Numbered from the stretch's first letter, positions 39,910 through 48,096 are shown. The stretch: DNA of 58,727 nucleotides from Nostoc sp. 'Lobaria pulmonaria (5183) cyanobiont' (GCF_002949795.1 NZ_CP026695.1:1-58727), one strand, 5' to 3'. Translations and numbers: made by a program. The notes: a model not told the origin generated them from the letters alone.

Positions 39910-40272
39910 TTATTCAATTTTATTTGACTTCCTAGCTTCATTTGCTAAAGCTATACTCTGTGCTGCCGCCCCCGTTATAAAGCCAATTGGAGCAACAGCG
40001 ATCGCTACGCTGGGCTTAAACCAAATAGTTATCAGGCATGAAAACCCACCACACATTAAACCAGTGGCGACAATTAATCCTCTTACTAACTTACGGTTTT
40101 GTTCTATTGAATCGAATTGAACACTCTCCACTAGCAAGGATTGGTTAGCTAGCCGTTGCACTATGGTTTTAATATCTTCTTCTGCAACTTTTTCAAGTCT
40201 ACTAATTGCTTCTCTGTCCTTAGCAACCGGACTAGTTGCCAAAATTGTTAATGCTTCAGATAAATCAATCAT
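39910..40272 (-). CDS. Small membrane protein, 120 residues
   Basis: ATG 40272 overlaps the stop of the upstream HNH-like gene (ATGA), fixing the start. Residues 1-60 are charged helices (EALTILATSPVAKDREAISR); two transmembrane segments follow (LIVATGLMCGGFSCLITIW and VAIAVAPIGFITGAAAQSI). It is the last gene of the overlapping leftward operon that includes the coupling-protein-like ATPase, suggesting a role in the same membrane complex. Confidence 0.6.
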   Translation of the reverse strand: MIDLSEALTILATSPVAKDREAISRLEKVAEEDIKTIVQRLANQSLLVESVQFDSIEQNRKLVRGLIVATGLMCGGFSCLITIWFKPSVAIAVAPIGFITGAAAQSIALANEARKSNKIE

Positions 40273-40715
40273 TTTATGTTTTTCTTCCTTTTTTGGAATA
40301 ACGAAATTAGAAATCTGCCCACCCGTAAAACTATTACCCAAAACCAAAACTTGAATCTTAAGCGCCAAGCTAGTCTTACAACATTGTGGTTATTCAAACC
40401 ACCCAATTGCTTCCAGACTTTTATGTAGTGAACACTGTCTGGGCGATCGCTGCGTCCATAGCTATTGTGGTGACAGTTTTCACAGAGCGGAAACGCATCG
40501 TAGCCAATAATTTCTCGTCCAGACACTGTTAGTCTGGGACTGTGAAACAAAAACATTCCCAAGATTCGCCTTATGTGACTGCGCTTATATTTAACATGAT
40601 GTACAACTACTGCCCTACCGTGCATGGGGTTGCAAGTGCAAAAGGGCATTAAACGTAATCCTCTTTTACAAGTCAGTCGCCAGTTGTCGGCGTACTCGAA
40701 TGTCGTTTTTTGCAC
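40269..40715 (-). CDS. HNH-like small nuclease, 148 residues
   Basis: GTG start at 40715 with GAGGAAGG upstream. FCTCNPMHGRAVVVHHVKY and PLCENCHHNSYG supply a Cys pair, paired His, a second Cys pair and a final His, as in HNH nucleases, although the first Cys spacing is unusual. The C-terminus is hydrophobic and basic (FWFWVIVLRVGRFLISLF), possibly membrane-associated. It overlaps the next gene by 4 bp and follows the ATPase gene, so a DNA-processing role tied to transfer is possible. Confidence 0.6.
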   Translation of the reverse strand: MQKTTFEYADNWRLTCKRGLRLMPFCTCNPMHGRAVVVHHVKYKRSHIRRILGMFLFHSPRLTVSGREIIGYDAFPLCENCHHNSYGRSDRPDSVHYIKVWKQLGGLNNHNVVRLAWRLRFKFWFWVIVLRVGRFLISLFQKRKKNIK

Positions 40716-40717
40716 TA

Positions 40718-42454
40718 CTAGCCTTCCTCGTCTTTTAACATCGCTGACAACTCGCCATTGTCAAAGTTATCAATCAGCCAACGAAATAACGTTTTCCCGT
40801 GAACGGTGTACGACCGCGTGGGATGTTGTTTGTTTTCACCGCACTTTAAAACAGTTCTGATAATCTCTCGCTGAGTCACCCCATCATTTACTAAATTGCG
40901 AATGTCATTGAACAAAGTTTCTGCTGTTGCGTCTGGATAAAATTCGCTGACTTTGCGAATTGTCCAAACGAAGTTGATATCAGCTTTATCTGCACTGTTA
41001 TACAAACGTTCGTACTCTCTGTACTCCTCCCTCATATCCGAAACAATGCCAAGAATAAATTCTCCGGTGTCTGCGTTCGAGGACAAAATCATTGGGCGCT
41101 GTTCTTGCACAGACAAAGTTTTAGCCTGTGGAAAAACATCCCTTATGCGCTCTCGCTCTTTAGAATCAGCGATGACGTGTTGATTAGCGATCGCTTGGCT
41201 AATAATTTCGTAATTACCTTGATTTTTCTTGGTGTTTCTAAATGCTTGATACATCAGGATTACACCTGCACGTCCACCTTTGGAAGACAGGAATTTTAAG
41301 TCTTCAATGTTACTTGATTGTGTTCCAACATAAGCAGCAACATCAAGCTCTCGACCATTAAAAATAATCTCTGCCATCCCAGCATTGAAAGCATCGCCCA
41401 AAGTGATTTTCTGAAAAGCTCCAGACTCTTCAGGATAGCGGACAATTTTTTTACTCAGCGACGAACTCAACAGCTTCTGCTGTGACATAAAATCGTCCAA
41501 GATTAAAATTACTGGAGAATCTTGACAGTATTCTTCTCTCTCTGATTTGGGAAGCGCTGCCCGTTTGCGTAGTTCTGTGATAACTTCTAACAATATTTCA
41601 TAACAAACATTAGAATCCGCGTTTAACCGCCCGACTTTTGCACCAGAAAAACCATCATTCTTCATAGCGATCGCAAACAATCGAACTCTGTCCCCAAACC
41701 GCTTTTTCTTGCGACCGACAACAACGCCAAGAGAAACAGATTTACCTGCTCCCGGTGTCCCCAGAAAAATCAGACTTTGGCTGGTATCTACCAAACCGTC
41801 TATTGCTCTTGAACCAGCTGCAACAAATGAACTCAATGCGTTACTGTTTACTACTATGGGTGAACTGTCCTGAATAGGATCAGGTGAATCCTGATCAGAT
41901 GTAGTAGTCGCAGGCGTTAAGGTTGTAGTAGTTTCAACAGTCTGAGTCTCAATTTGGACAGATGGTTTCTCAGCCAAAATCTGCTCTGCTAATTCAGGGT
42001 TATTTTCCAGCAGCAGCATGGCATACCCATCAAGTAGCTGCTGCTCAAAATCCTTAAATCGAATATCCGATGACAAAACCAGCTTCTTCTCTTCCTCGTC
42101 GGCTAAAATCGCCTGTCGCTTTTCCTCTAAGAAAGCGTCGGTTTCTTCTTGTTTTGCGATCGCAGCCAGCCCTTCAACTTCCAGCCCGGAAATAACGTAG
42201 CCCCCAGCCAAGAGCGCCATCGCTACTAATCCCAGTGACAGCCGCATTTTGCCATTCCCTGCTAAGACAATTGCATCCTGCGCTGTCTTGGGAGGTGCAA
42301 CATCAACAGAAATCGCAACTCTGGTACAGGGGTTTGTTGCTGCATCACAATAAGCTAATCGGGAATTGAAGTAGCCCGACAAGCTGCCGATAGCTGCGAT
42401 CGCTCCACAAATAAAAAGCCCCGCACAAGCGGGAGCATAAAGTTTGTGTAGCAT
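40718..42454 (-). CDS. FtsK/coupling-protein-like membrane ATPase
   Basis: The product is 578 residues. Two N-terminal transmembrane helices (residues 5-25 and 70-95) precede a Glu/Lys-rich helix, a Thr/Ser linker, and an ATPase core from residue 205: Walker A FLGTPGAGKSVS, then VILILDDFMSQQ as Walker B and ERERIRDVFPQAKTLSV later. The C-terminus has a HTH-like region (NDGVTQREIIRTVL). The layout of N-terminal membrane anchor plus motor fits type IV coupling proteins or VirB4/FtsK-like DNA pumps. It is central in an operon of small membrane proteins. FLEEK comes from a 10-bp repeat. Confidence 0.7.
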   Translation of the reverse strand: MLHKLYAPACAGLFICGAIAAIGSLSGYFNSRLAYCDAATNPCTRVAISVDVAPPKTAQDAIVLAGNGKMRLSLGLVAMALLAGGYVISGLEVEGLAAIAKQEETDAFLEEKRQAILADEEEKKLVLSSDIRFKDFEQQLLDGYAMLLLENNPELAEQILAEKPSVQIETQTVETTTTLTPATTTSDQDSPDPIQDSSPIVVNSNALSSFVAAGSRAIDGLVDTSQSLIFLGTPGAGKSVSLGVVVGRKKKRFGDRVRLFAIAMKNDGFSGAKVGRLNADSNVCYEILLEVITELRKRAALPKSEREEYCQDSPVILILDDFMSQQKLLSSSLSKKIVRYPEESGAFQKITLGDAFNAGMAEIIFNGRELDVAAYVGTQSSNIEDLKFLSSKGGRAGVILMYQAFRNTKKNQGNYEIISQAIANQHVIADSKERERIRDVFPQAKTLSVQEQRPMILSSNADTGEFILGIVSDMREEYREYERLYNSADKADINFVWTIRKVSEFYPDATAETLFNDIRNLVNDGVTQREIIRTVLKCGENKQHPTRSYTVHGKTLFRWLIDNFDNGELSAMLKDEEG

Positions 42455-42457
42455 ATA

Positions 42458-42844
42458 TTACTTCAAGAAAACTAAGAACAATATCATTGCTACCAGCACC
42501 CCTAAACCAACAAAACCAACTTGCCATGTTGGAAGAATCCAGTAACCCAGAGTAATCGGGTTGCTCAACGCCATAAACAGCACATCCCAGAAAGCAGCGA
42601 TCGAGAGCGCCATTGCTAACCCGCTCAAACGCCGAAGCATTAAGGTTTCTTGCGTTGCGTCGTCGGGTGGAATTAAGAGAAGCCAACCGGCGATCGACAA
42701 CTTCAAAGCAATGTAAATAATCCACCCTCCCACCAGCAGGCGGGAGAAATGGGCAGCGCTCACACCGAGCGAAAACCAAAAGCCGTATGCACTACCAAAA
42801 TGCACAAGTCGAACCATTTTGAGGCGCTTTGAAACCTTTGCCAT
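42458..42844 (-). CDS. Three- or four-span membrane protein, 128 residues
   Basis: Transmembrane segments at about 15-35, 40-60, 75-100 and 105-128 (YGFWFSLGVSAAHFS, VGFVGLGVLVAMILFLVFL). Only 3 bp separates it from the preceding and following genes, so it is part of the coupled operon. No family recognised; a membrane scaffold for the ATPase is the likely role. Confidence 0.65.
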   Translation of the reverse strand: MAKVSKRLKMVRLVHFGSAYGFWFSLGVSAAHFSRLLVGGWIIYIALKLSIAGWLLLIPPDDATQETLMLRRLSGLAMALSIAAFWDVLFMALSNPITLGYWILPTWQVGFVGLGVLVAMILFLVFLK

Positions 42845-42847
42845 TGC

Positions 42848-43666
42848 CTACTTACCTGACAAGAATTCAAAAACTGAATTGGCTGCTGTTCCATTTTTCA
42901 TCCCATTTTCAGAAACAGCAGCCGATTTTGTTGGAGCAAACGCCTTCGGGCTGGTCGTCCCATATTGCATCAGCCGCCGCAATCGCGCCCTCGTGTCCAG
43001 AACTGCAACCATTTCTACAGGTTTTTCATTCGGTTCGGTTTCAGATTTAGCTATCTCCTTCTCCTTGTCAGCTTTGAGTTTTTTAGCAGCTCGCTTCAAA
43101 GCCGCCTGTAGTTTGTGTTCTTGAAGGTCAACATAATTCTCAACTTCATTGTCAATTTGAGCTACAGCCGTGCTGCTATCGGCTGCGAGTTTCTTTTGAT
43201 CTCCCAAATAGCCTTTATGAGCAATGAAGATATCAAGAACCGACTGATCAACTTTTTTGATACCAAAAACACCTTCTTTAACGCAGCGATTCACAAATTC
43301 GTGATACTTCACCACTCCTTCGATATAACTGCGAAGGTTCTGCTCAATTGCAGGCAGATTGTCAAGAAGGATGTTTAGCTGATCTAGCTGATCGGCCATC
43401 TGAGCTACTTGGTTAGGTGTCATTCCTGGCAACTCTGCCAGAAAGTCTCCAATTCCGAAATAGCTATTCAGCAATCCTTTCATTTCAGGCGCTGAATCAA
43501 AGGATTTAATCAGGGGAGCGACTGACGGCGCAATCGGTGCATTTGCTCTGTCAGCAAAGCTTTTCGAGTTGTCAGAAGCGTCAGGTGCTGACGAACTTCG
43601 GGCATTTTCGTTGTGCTTGACCAGTGCATTCCTAAAAGCTGAAGCAAAGCTGTTGGATTTGTCCAT
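42848..43666 (-). CDS. Helical operon protein, 272 residues
   Basis: ATG 43666 is preceded by AAGGAGGTG (43672-43680), an unusually strong ribosome site for this window; a GTG at 43672 is less likely. The product is mostly helical: disordered Ser/Ala/Asn-rich start, a long helical middle (NQVAQMADQLDQLNILLDNL), a coiled coil (EHKLQAALKRAAKKLKADKE) and an Asn/Ala-rich end. No membrane segment. The strong ribosome site suggests a product needed in high amount, as for a structural subunit. Confidence 0.6.
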   Translation of the reverse strand: MDKSNSFASAFRNALVKHNENARSSSAPDASDNSKSFADRANAPIAPSVAPLIKSFDSAPEMKGLLNSYFGIGDFLAELPGMTPNQVAQMADQLDQLNILLDNLPAIEQNLRSYIEGVVKYHEFVNRCVKEGVFGIKKVDQSVLDIFIAHKGYLGDQKKLAADSSTAVAQIDNEVENYVDLQEHKLQAALKRAAKKLKADKEKEIAKSETEPNEKPVEMVAVLDTRARLRRLMQYGTTSPKAFAPTKSAAVSENGMKNGTAANSVFEFLSGK

Positions 43667-43668
43667 TT

Positions 43669-43875
43669 TCACCTCCTTAACAAAACGCCCTTTATCAGCC
43701 CTTCTGACTCTGCTTTCTGGCGCTCAAGTTGAGCGCTACAGGCAGCATTATCTAATTCCTTGTTTTGAATTTCCTGCTTCAATCGGGCGTTGTCCGTCCA
43801 GAGAAAGACGATCATTGCTGCGATCGCTATCATTCCGAACAGGTCGAACAGGCTGAACTGTTGTTTCTCCGCCAT
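43669..43875 (-). CDS. Small membrane protein with coiled coil, 68 residues
   Basis: ATG 43875 gives MAEKQQFSLFDLFG, a transmembrane helix (MIAIAAMIVFLWT) and a coiled coil (RLKQEIQNKELDNAA). Its 5' 128 bp overlap the 3' part of the upstream gene 43748-43999 in another frame. Its stop lies 3 bp from the next gene's start. A TTG at 43884 is an alternative start. Confidence 0.55.
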   Translation of the reverse strand: MAEKQQFSLFDLFGMIAIAAMIVFLWTDNARLKQEIQNKELDNAACSAQLERQKAESEGLIKGVLLRR

Positions 43876-43999
43876 TGCCCCCAACCCAAAAACTACTCAT
43901 TACATAGGCAGAAAATCCCCCCCCGATAATCCCTAAAACAACCAAAACCCAAAGCACAACGTCAACGAACTTGGTAATTTTTTTCATATAAAACAACAT
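43748..43999 (-). CDS. Small membrane protein with Arg-rich tail, 83 residues
   Basis: ATG 43999 overlaps the stop of the upstream gene (TGATG), which decides the start. One transmembrane helix (VVLWVLVVLGIIGGGFSAYV) is followed by a charged tail (PVRPVRNDSDRSNDRLSLDG). The tail is encoded by the same DNA as the membrane helix of the next gene. It belongs to the coupled leftward operon. Confidence 0.55.
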   Translation of the reverse strand: MLFYMKKITKFVDVVLWVLVVLGIIGGGFSAYVMSSFWVGGNGGETTVQPVRPVRNDSDRSNDRLSLDGQRPIEAGNSKQGIR

Positions 44000-44343
44000 C
44001 AGGATGCTTTGGGCTTGTCGGCTGGCGCTAGGGCTTTGAGCGGTTTCTTGTGCCACTCTGTCAGTTGCTTTACTTGCTCCCCCAAAGCGCTCAAAGTCCC
44101 GGCTTCAAAGGATTTGAACATTGCCGGAGCAATTTTCCCCATATCTCCACCAGCGATACGAGTTAGTACTAACTGCATAATCCGAGCGCCACGTAGGTCA
44201 ACAATGCTGTCTGCAACGGCTATGTCAAAGCTCTCAAACTGATCATCCATCTGAAATCCGGCTTCTTGTCCTGTTTCTTCAGAGCGAGTCTCAGGAGACT
44301 TGGCAGCACCTTTAGCGGCTTGTTGTGCAGTTTTGTAGCTCAT
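43999..44343 (-). CDS. Hypothetical operon protein, 114 residues
   Basis: Not recognised. Acidic, Ala/Gln-rich start (AQQAAKGAAKSPETRSEE) then a helical domain (DSIVDLRGARIMQLVLTRIA, MFKSFEAGTLSALGEQVKQL). It overlaps the upstream gene by 32 bp and the downstream gene by 1 bp. Probably a soluble subunit of the membrane complex. Confidence 0.55.
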   Translation of the reverse strand: MSYKTAQQAAKGAAKSPETRSEETGQEAGFQMDDQFESFDIAVADSIVDLRGARIMQLVLTRIAGGDMGKIAPAMFKSFEAGTLSALGEQVKQLTEWHKKPLKALAPADKPKAS

Positions 44344-44674
44344 AAATCTCCTCCATTGTTTGGTGAATTAATCTAACGGCTGTATCGTACTGGTACTTTT
44401 TGACCAGTTTTCTAAATTCAAAAAGCACCTCAATAGAGCTTCTTTTAAAGCTTTCATCTTGAGGGATAAAATTAAATCCAAGTGGTCTAACTTTCATTGG
44501 CACAAGACATAACAAGTCTCTCCTCAGCGTGCTGTCTGCCCCTCCATAAAACTCTTGAACTACAGCTTTTCTTGGAAGTTCAGCGATTGCCTTGGGAAGT
44601 ACGTTATCTAGCCTTTTTAAAGCCCATTCTGTTTTGTAAATGTCAGACCATGATCTGCTCATGGTTGTGTTCAT
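44312..44674 (-). CDS. Hypothetical protein heading the membrane-ATPase operon, 120 residues
   Basis: Not recognised. Helical and basic (WALKRLDNVLPKAIAELPRK, SSIEVLFEFRKLVKKYQ). Start uncertain between ATG 44674 and ATG 44662; neither has a strong ribosome site. It is the first gene of the eight-gene overlapping series down to 39910 and is separated by a terminator from the HTH gene upstream. Confidence 0.5.
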   Translation of the reverse strand: MNTTMSRSWSDIYKTEWALKRLDNVLPKAIAELPRKAVVQEFYGGADSTLRRDLLCLVPMKVRPLGFNFIPQDESFKRSSIEVLFEFRKLVKKYQYDTAVRLIHQTMEEIYELQNCTTSR

Positions 44675-44707
44675 GAATTGCTCACAATCTGCTCACGTCT
44701 CTACAAT

Positions 44708-44729
44708 AAAAAACCCGCGCTTGGCGGGC
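44708..44729 (-). terminator. Rho-independent terminator after the HTH gene
   Basis: On the minus strand, CCCGC and GCGGG pair around a short loop, followed by six T. It lies 24 bp past the stop of the HTH gene and isolates that gene from the operon. Confidence 0.75.
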
Positions 44730-44752
44730 AATAACTAAAGTAAATTAGTAAC

Positions 44753-44971
44753 TTAAAAAATTAAAGGCGGTGGTGCTTCAATACCTGCATTTTTAAGAAC
44801 GTCTAGCAGCTGAATCACTCTGACAGCCAACTCTCTAGGTTGTGTTTTGTTTGTGTTCCACTGTGAGACAACCTTTGGACTTGTACCTAACGCGATCGCT
44901 GCCTGTGCCTGACTTGGATAACTTGCGATCGCATTAAGCACGTATTCCCTTTTTTCCTGCTCTGGACTCAT
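44753..44971 (-). CDS. HTH regulator, 72 residues
   Basis: ATG 44971 gives MSPEQEKREYVLNAIASYP. SQAQAAIALGTSPKVVSQWN is a helix-turn-helix of the XRE/YdaS kind. It stands upstream of the membrane-ATPase operon on the same strand, with its own terminator, so it may control that operon. Confidence 0.7.
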   Translation of the reverse strand: MSPEQEKREYVLNAIASYPSQAQAAIALGTSPKVVSQWNTNKTQPRELAVRVIQLLDVLKNAGIEAPPPLIF

Positions 44972-45136
44972 AATGTTAATTGCCTCCAAGACTATTTGGA
45001 TGGAACTGCCTACGGGTGGGAGCGATCGCGTCTTTGCCGGGGCGATCGCTTTAACTTTTGTGATTTTATCACTATAGCCTCAGATTTGGGGCAAAAATAG
45101 AGTAATAAGCGGTAGTTGTGCTGTATCTTAAAATTA

Positions 45137-45331
45137 ATGGCCAAAATAGACGTAACGATCCCAGATGACCTTAAAGAGATGCTACAGGAATTGGCGGATG
45201 ATACTGGACAGTCGTTATCAGCAGTCGCGGCAGACTGCATAAAACTAGGAATTTTAGACTTCATTGAATCTCGTACCAAGATGGAAGTTTATAGAAAACT
45301 CCGCCGCCAAAATCAACAGAAGGGAGAATAA
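45137..45331 (+). CDS. Ribbon-helix-helix (CopG-type) protein, 64 residues
   Basis: ATG 45137 gives MAKIDVTIPDDLKEMLQEL and TGQSLSAVAADCIKLGI, the strand-helix-helix of the CopG/Arc family, followed by a basic tail. It lies 1 bp upstream of the next gene, so the two form an operon like an antitoxin with a second component, although the partner does not resemble a known toxin. Confidence 0.7.
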   Translation: MAKIDVTIPDDLKEMLQELADDTGQSLSAVAADCIKLGILDFIESRTKMEVYRKLRRQNQQKGE

Positions 45332-45332
45332 T

Positions 45333-45914
45333 ATGCCTATACCTAAGACTATCGAGCAATTGCAACAGTTTCTAGAAACTCATGAGGATTTTGGTAAAAT
45401 CAACGGTCAGGAAGTAGTCTCAGTTCGAGAAGATATAACAGAACTACGTAATATTTTTGTTCTAAAAGACACTTACTATAAAGCAGTTCTTAGAGGAACA
45501 GTCTTAACCTATTCCAAATCTCAAATAGCGGAATCTGCGCTGACTCTGTTTTTAACAGATGAATCAATTTATGGTAGGCAAATTGTCCCCAAACCAGCAG
45601 ATTCCGGCTGGTACAATACTGAATATCCTGCCCTTGTGCCAGCTAATACTTATGAATTAGCTTGTTCTAGAGCAAGAGAAATCGGTTTTAGTGAATCAGA
45701 TTTACTGACCTATGCTTTAAATTTATTTGTAAATAATCCTGGAATAAACCAAATTTATGATGCTTACATTGAAAATTTATGCAAACAGAACAATGTCAAA
45801 GCTGACTATGTTGAGTTGAAAATCCTGGGATGGCTGAAGTATCAAGCTAGGAAGAAAAGGCTTGAGCTATCATTAGCTGCTGGCGAGTTTGTCGATCGCG
45901 CTAAGTTGCCATAA
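45333..45914 (+). CDS. Hypothetical protein, 193 residues, operonic with a CopG-type gene
   Basis: ATG 45333 with AAGGGAGA 6 bp upstream; the longer frame from 45264 would overlap the CopG gene. The product is helical with repeated TLFLTDE- and ALNLFVNN-like segments and LKILGWLKYQARKKR near the end. No nuclease or kinase motif is visible. In one place a TTCTTAGAGG repeat is read in another frame (VLRGT). Confidence 0.6.
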   Translation: MPIPKTIEQLQQFLETHEDFGKINGQEVVSVREDITELRNIFVLKDTYYKAVLRGTVLTYSKSQIAESALTLFLTDESIYGRQIVPKPADSGWYNTEYPALVPANTYELACSRAREIGFSESDLLTYALNLFVNNPGINQIYDAYIENLCKQNNVKADYVELKILGWLKYQARKKRLELSLAAGEFVDRAKLP

Positions 45915-45991
45915 TCATTTTCTTAGAGGATAAAAGCGATCGCTCTTTTGGGGTGCGATCGCTTTACTAACAATGGGAATCTCAACTAAAT

Positions 45992-46201
45992 ATGAGAAAA
46001 TCAAAAAGACGACTAAAACCCGGCGACCAAGTAGAATTTACTTCTCATGATGAGAAGTGCAAGCCATTCAAACAAACAGGAATCGTAAAGGTCTATCTGT
46101 ATCCAGACTTTCATCCAAACGGATACATTGAGATTGTTGACGATAACGGAGACACGATCCTTTATGGGAATGCAGGCGACAATATTCAAAAATCAAAGTG
46201 A
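45992..46201 (+). CDS. Hypothetical beta-rich protein, 69 residues
   Basis: Not recognised. Basic start (MRKSKRRLKPGDQVEF) followed by strands (QTGIVKVYLYP, GYIEIVDDNGDTILYG), resembling a small SH3- or KOW-like barrel. HIP1 and 10-bp repeats lie on both sides. Confidence 0.5.
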   Translation: MRKSKRRLKPGDQVEFTSHDEKCKPFKQTGIVKVYLYPDFHPNGYIEIVDDNGDTILYGNAGDNIQKSK

Positions 46202-46246
46202 AAAGGCGATCTAGTTGGACTGCGATCGCATCTGCACTTAACTAAA

Positions 46247-46406
46247 ATGTACACTTCAGAACAACGTCACCAACGAGAATTGGAATTTGTTGTTAAACTT
46301 GCAGCCTATGAGAAGAAAGGAAGTTGACCCTTCCACAATTCACTTAGCATCTGAAACTTTATCCTTGGGTAAAGCGTTGGCTAGAGCTATCAAGAAAGTT
46401 ACTTGA
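46247..46406 (+). pseudogene. Small gene apparently split by a frameshift
   Basis: ATG 46247 reads MYTSEQRHQRELEFVVKLAA then YEKKGS and stops at 46327. In the next frame an overlapping reading frame continues EVDPSTIHLASETLSLGKAL and ends at 46406. Joining both at the GAGAAGAAAGGAAG stretch yields one plausible 51-residue helical protein. It could also be two tiny overlapping genes. Confidence 0.3.
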
Positions 46407-46673
46407 TGTAGTAGAACAGGCAATTTCTTAGAGGAAAAGGGCGATCGCGGTTTGGGGGTGCGATCGCTTTTATTTAAGTTAAGTATCTTTAGACAAGCCG
46501 CTCCTCCATTTTTAGAGGAAAGTAAAATAAGAAAATCAAAAAGGCGATCCGAGGTACGATAATCTTTATGTTTGAGTAAGCACGCTCACACCCATTACTA
46601 ATACATCAGCGCCACAAGTCAACAAGGAAATTGTAGAAGTGATCTGTCTTCATTTTAGTCAAACTGGAAGCTT

Positions 46674-46823
46674 TTATCTGAGCAAGTAACCTACATAACC
46701 AGCTAAGAATAACTTTGAAAACTCATAGAGTATTGTCCTAGCTGATGGATCTATCACTGATAGAGAAGCTACAGTAATGAAGGTTGCTGCAAATACATAG
46801 ACCAGAATCTGTTCCTTACTCAT
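46674..46823 (-). CDS. Small membrane protein, 49 residues
   Basis: Reading the minus strand from ATG 46823 gives MSKEQILVYVFAATFITVAS then LSVIDPSARTILYEFSKLFL and GYVGYLLR. The first 22 residues form a transmembrane helix and the second half a further hydrophobic helix. GAGG lies 6 bp upstream of the ATG. Function unknown. Confidence 0.5.
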   Translation of the reverse strand: MSKEQILVYVFAATFITVASLSVIDPSARTILYEFSKLFLAGYVGYLLR

Positions 46824-46910
46824 ATAAACCTCATGAAGTTAGTTCTGAAAGCCTGAAACGACAAAGTTTTCTTAATACACGTATGACTTTTAAAAATAGA
46901 CTTTACTCAA

Positions 46911-47168
46911 TTATTTTTCTTTCAGCTTCTTGTAATGCGTAGCCTTGACAGGTATATGTCCATTTTGCCCATCAACAGATTGAGTAATTTTATAGTTTGC
47001 CAAAAATTTCTTCTTAGGAATTGGAGTTTTTTTTATATCTATTGATTTTGGTTTTTTCTCTTCTTTGTTAACATCTGGAACCCTTGAAAAAAGAAAATAT
47101 GCCAAAGCCTTCGGCAAAAACTTTTTTAAGATTGAGATAAAAGCTATTAGTGGAAAGTTCATATACAT
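46911..47168 (-). CDS. Hypothetical protein, 85 residues
   Basis: GAGGAG lies 4 bp before ATG 47168. The first 27 residues are hydrophobic (FPLIAFISILKKFLPKALAY), the rest very basic (KKTPIPKKKFLANYK). It follows a CopG-type gene by 11 bp and is probably cotranscribed with it. Confidence 0.5.
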   Translation of the reverse strand: MYMNFPLIAFISILKKFLPKALAYFLFSRVPDVNKEEKKPKSIDIKKTPIPKKKFLANYKITQSVDGQNGHIPVKATHYKKLKEK

Positions 47169-47179
47169 TTGCTCCTCTT

Positions 47180-47449
47180 TTAACCACGAGATATCTCAAT
47201 CTTAATTAGTTCATCGCCATCTGGACTCTCAAAATAAACTGCTCCCCCTTTATTCATGTGTTCACGAATTAGCTCATCTACTTTGATAGCCTGCTCGATT
47301 GCTTCACTGAAAGAAATTCCCGTTTCCTTTGCGTATTTTTTCAGTTTTTCTAATTCTGGCTTTGGAAGAGAAATTGTAGTTTTTGCTACACTTGGACGAC
47401 CTACTTGGATACTTTGAATCTTGCTGGAATCTGGTTGCTTTTCTTTCAT
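47180..47449 (-). CDS. Ribbon-helix-helix protein, 89 residues
   Basis: Residues 20-65 (AKTTISLPKPELEKLKKYAK, then FSEAIEQAIKVDELI) are the strand-helix-helix of CopG/MetJ-type proteins. It probably regulates itself and the following small gene. The C-terminus ends in a short strand (DELIKIEISRG). Confidence 0.65.
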   Translation of the reverse strand: MKEKQPDSSKIQSIQVGRPSVAKTTISLPKPELEKLKKYAKETGISFSEAIEQAIKVDELIREHMNKGGAVYFESPDGDELIKIEISRG

Positions 47450-48096
47450 TTTTTCAATTATTGAACTCCAAACCTTACATTTATATTCTTCACCAAAGAT
47501 TCTAAAATTGACTCTGCTTTAAGAAGTACATTTTTAGAATCTTTAGATAACCTGCCGTAAAAGATGAATATTCATACCACTAAAAGTATTATACATCATC
47601 CATCACCAAGGTACCACCATCACAGGCTGAGTCAAGTATTGCGGTTATGCGATCGCTCCTTCCCATCCTCTAAGAATCATCGGAGCATCATGATTGAGCA
47701 ACAGCCACAGCAGTTCCTCGCTCGAAAATTTCAGGCGATCTAGGGGGGTGCGATCGCCACTATTTTTAGAGGAACATGACAAAAAATCTGCTCATGAGTG
47801 CGATGAGCAGGCTTGAAAGTAAGATGTATAGGCGATGCCTACGGCGGCAAGCTACGCACAAACACTACAAAGGGAGTGAGGGAAGCGATCGAGCTGATCG
47901 CCTTTGCTTTTGAGTCTAGAAAAAGTGATTCTTCCAGAACAGCACCAGAACCACAAGCTGGATCAAAGAGTCAGGGGAGGGAAGAGATCAGTTTCTTAGA
48001 GGAAAAGGCGACCCAGTGCGTAGTTTACCGCCGTAGGCATCGCCTTTATTTGTTGAGAGCGATCGCAGTCCAACTAGATCGCCTGTCTCCAACTTC
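47450..48096. other. Intergenic region with repeats and a gene fragment
   Basis: Includes two exact CCTCTAAGAA copies (47667-47676, 47993-48002), a half repeat at 47764, HIP1 octamers and GC-rich repeat units at 47830 and 48015. The plus-strand frame 47813-48313 runs through these repeats and is rejected. A methyltransferase-like remnant lies at 47893-47970. Confidence 0.55.
47893..47970 (-). pseudogene. Remnant resembling motif I of an adenine methyltransferase
   Basis: The minus strand reads LFDPACGSGAVLEESLF, which matches the SAM-binding motif I (DPACGSG) of N6-adenine methyltransferases. Neither side continues as such a gene, so it looks like a decayed fragment. A chance match cannot be excluded. 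Confidence 0.3.

Larger units (their letters stand above)
46202..46910. other. Patchy region of repeats and short genes
   Basis: Contains a frameshifted small gene (46247-46406), a 10-bp repeat beside a pair of HIP1 octamers (46425-46466), a half repeat near 46510 and a small membrane-protein gene (46674-46823). Nothing else is supported. Confidence 0.5.

Noticed and set aside
45137..45914. Toxin-antitoxin pair
   Set aside because: The first gene is a good CopG-type protein, but the second, 193 residues, shows no known toxin motif, so only an operon is reported.
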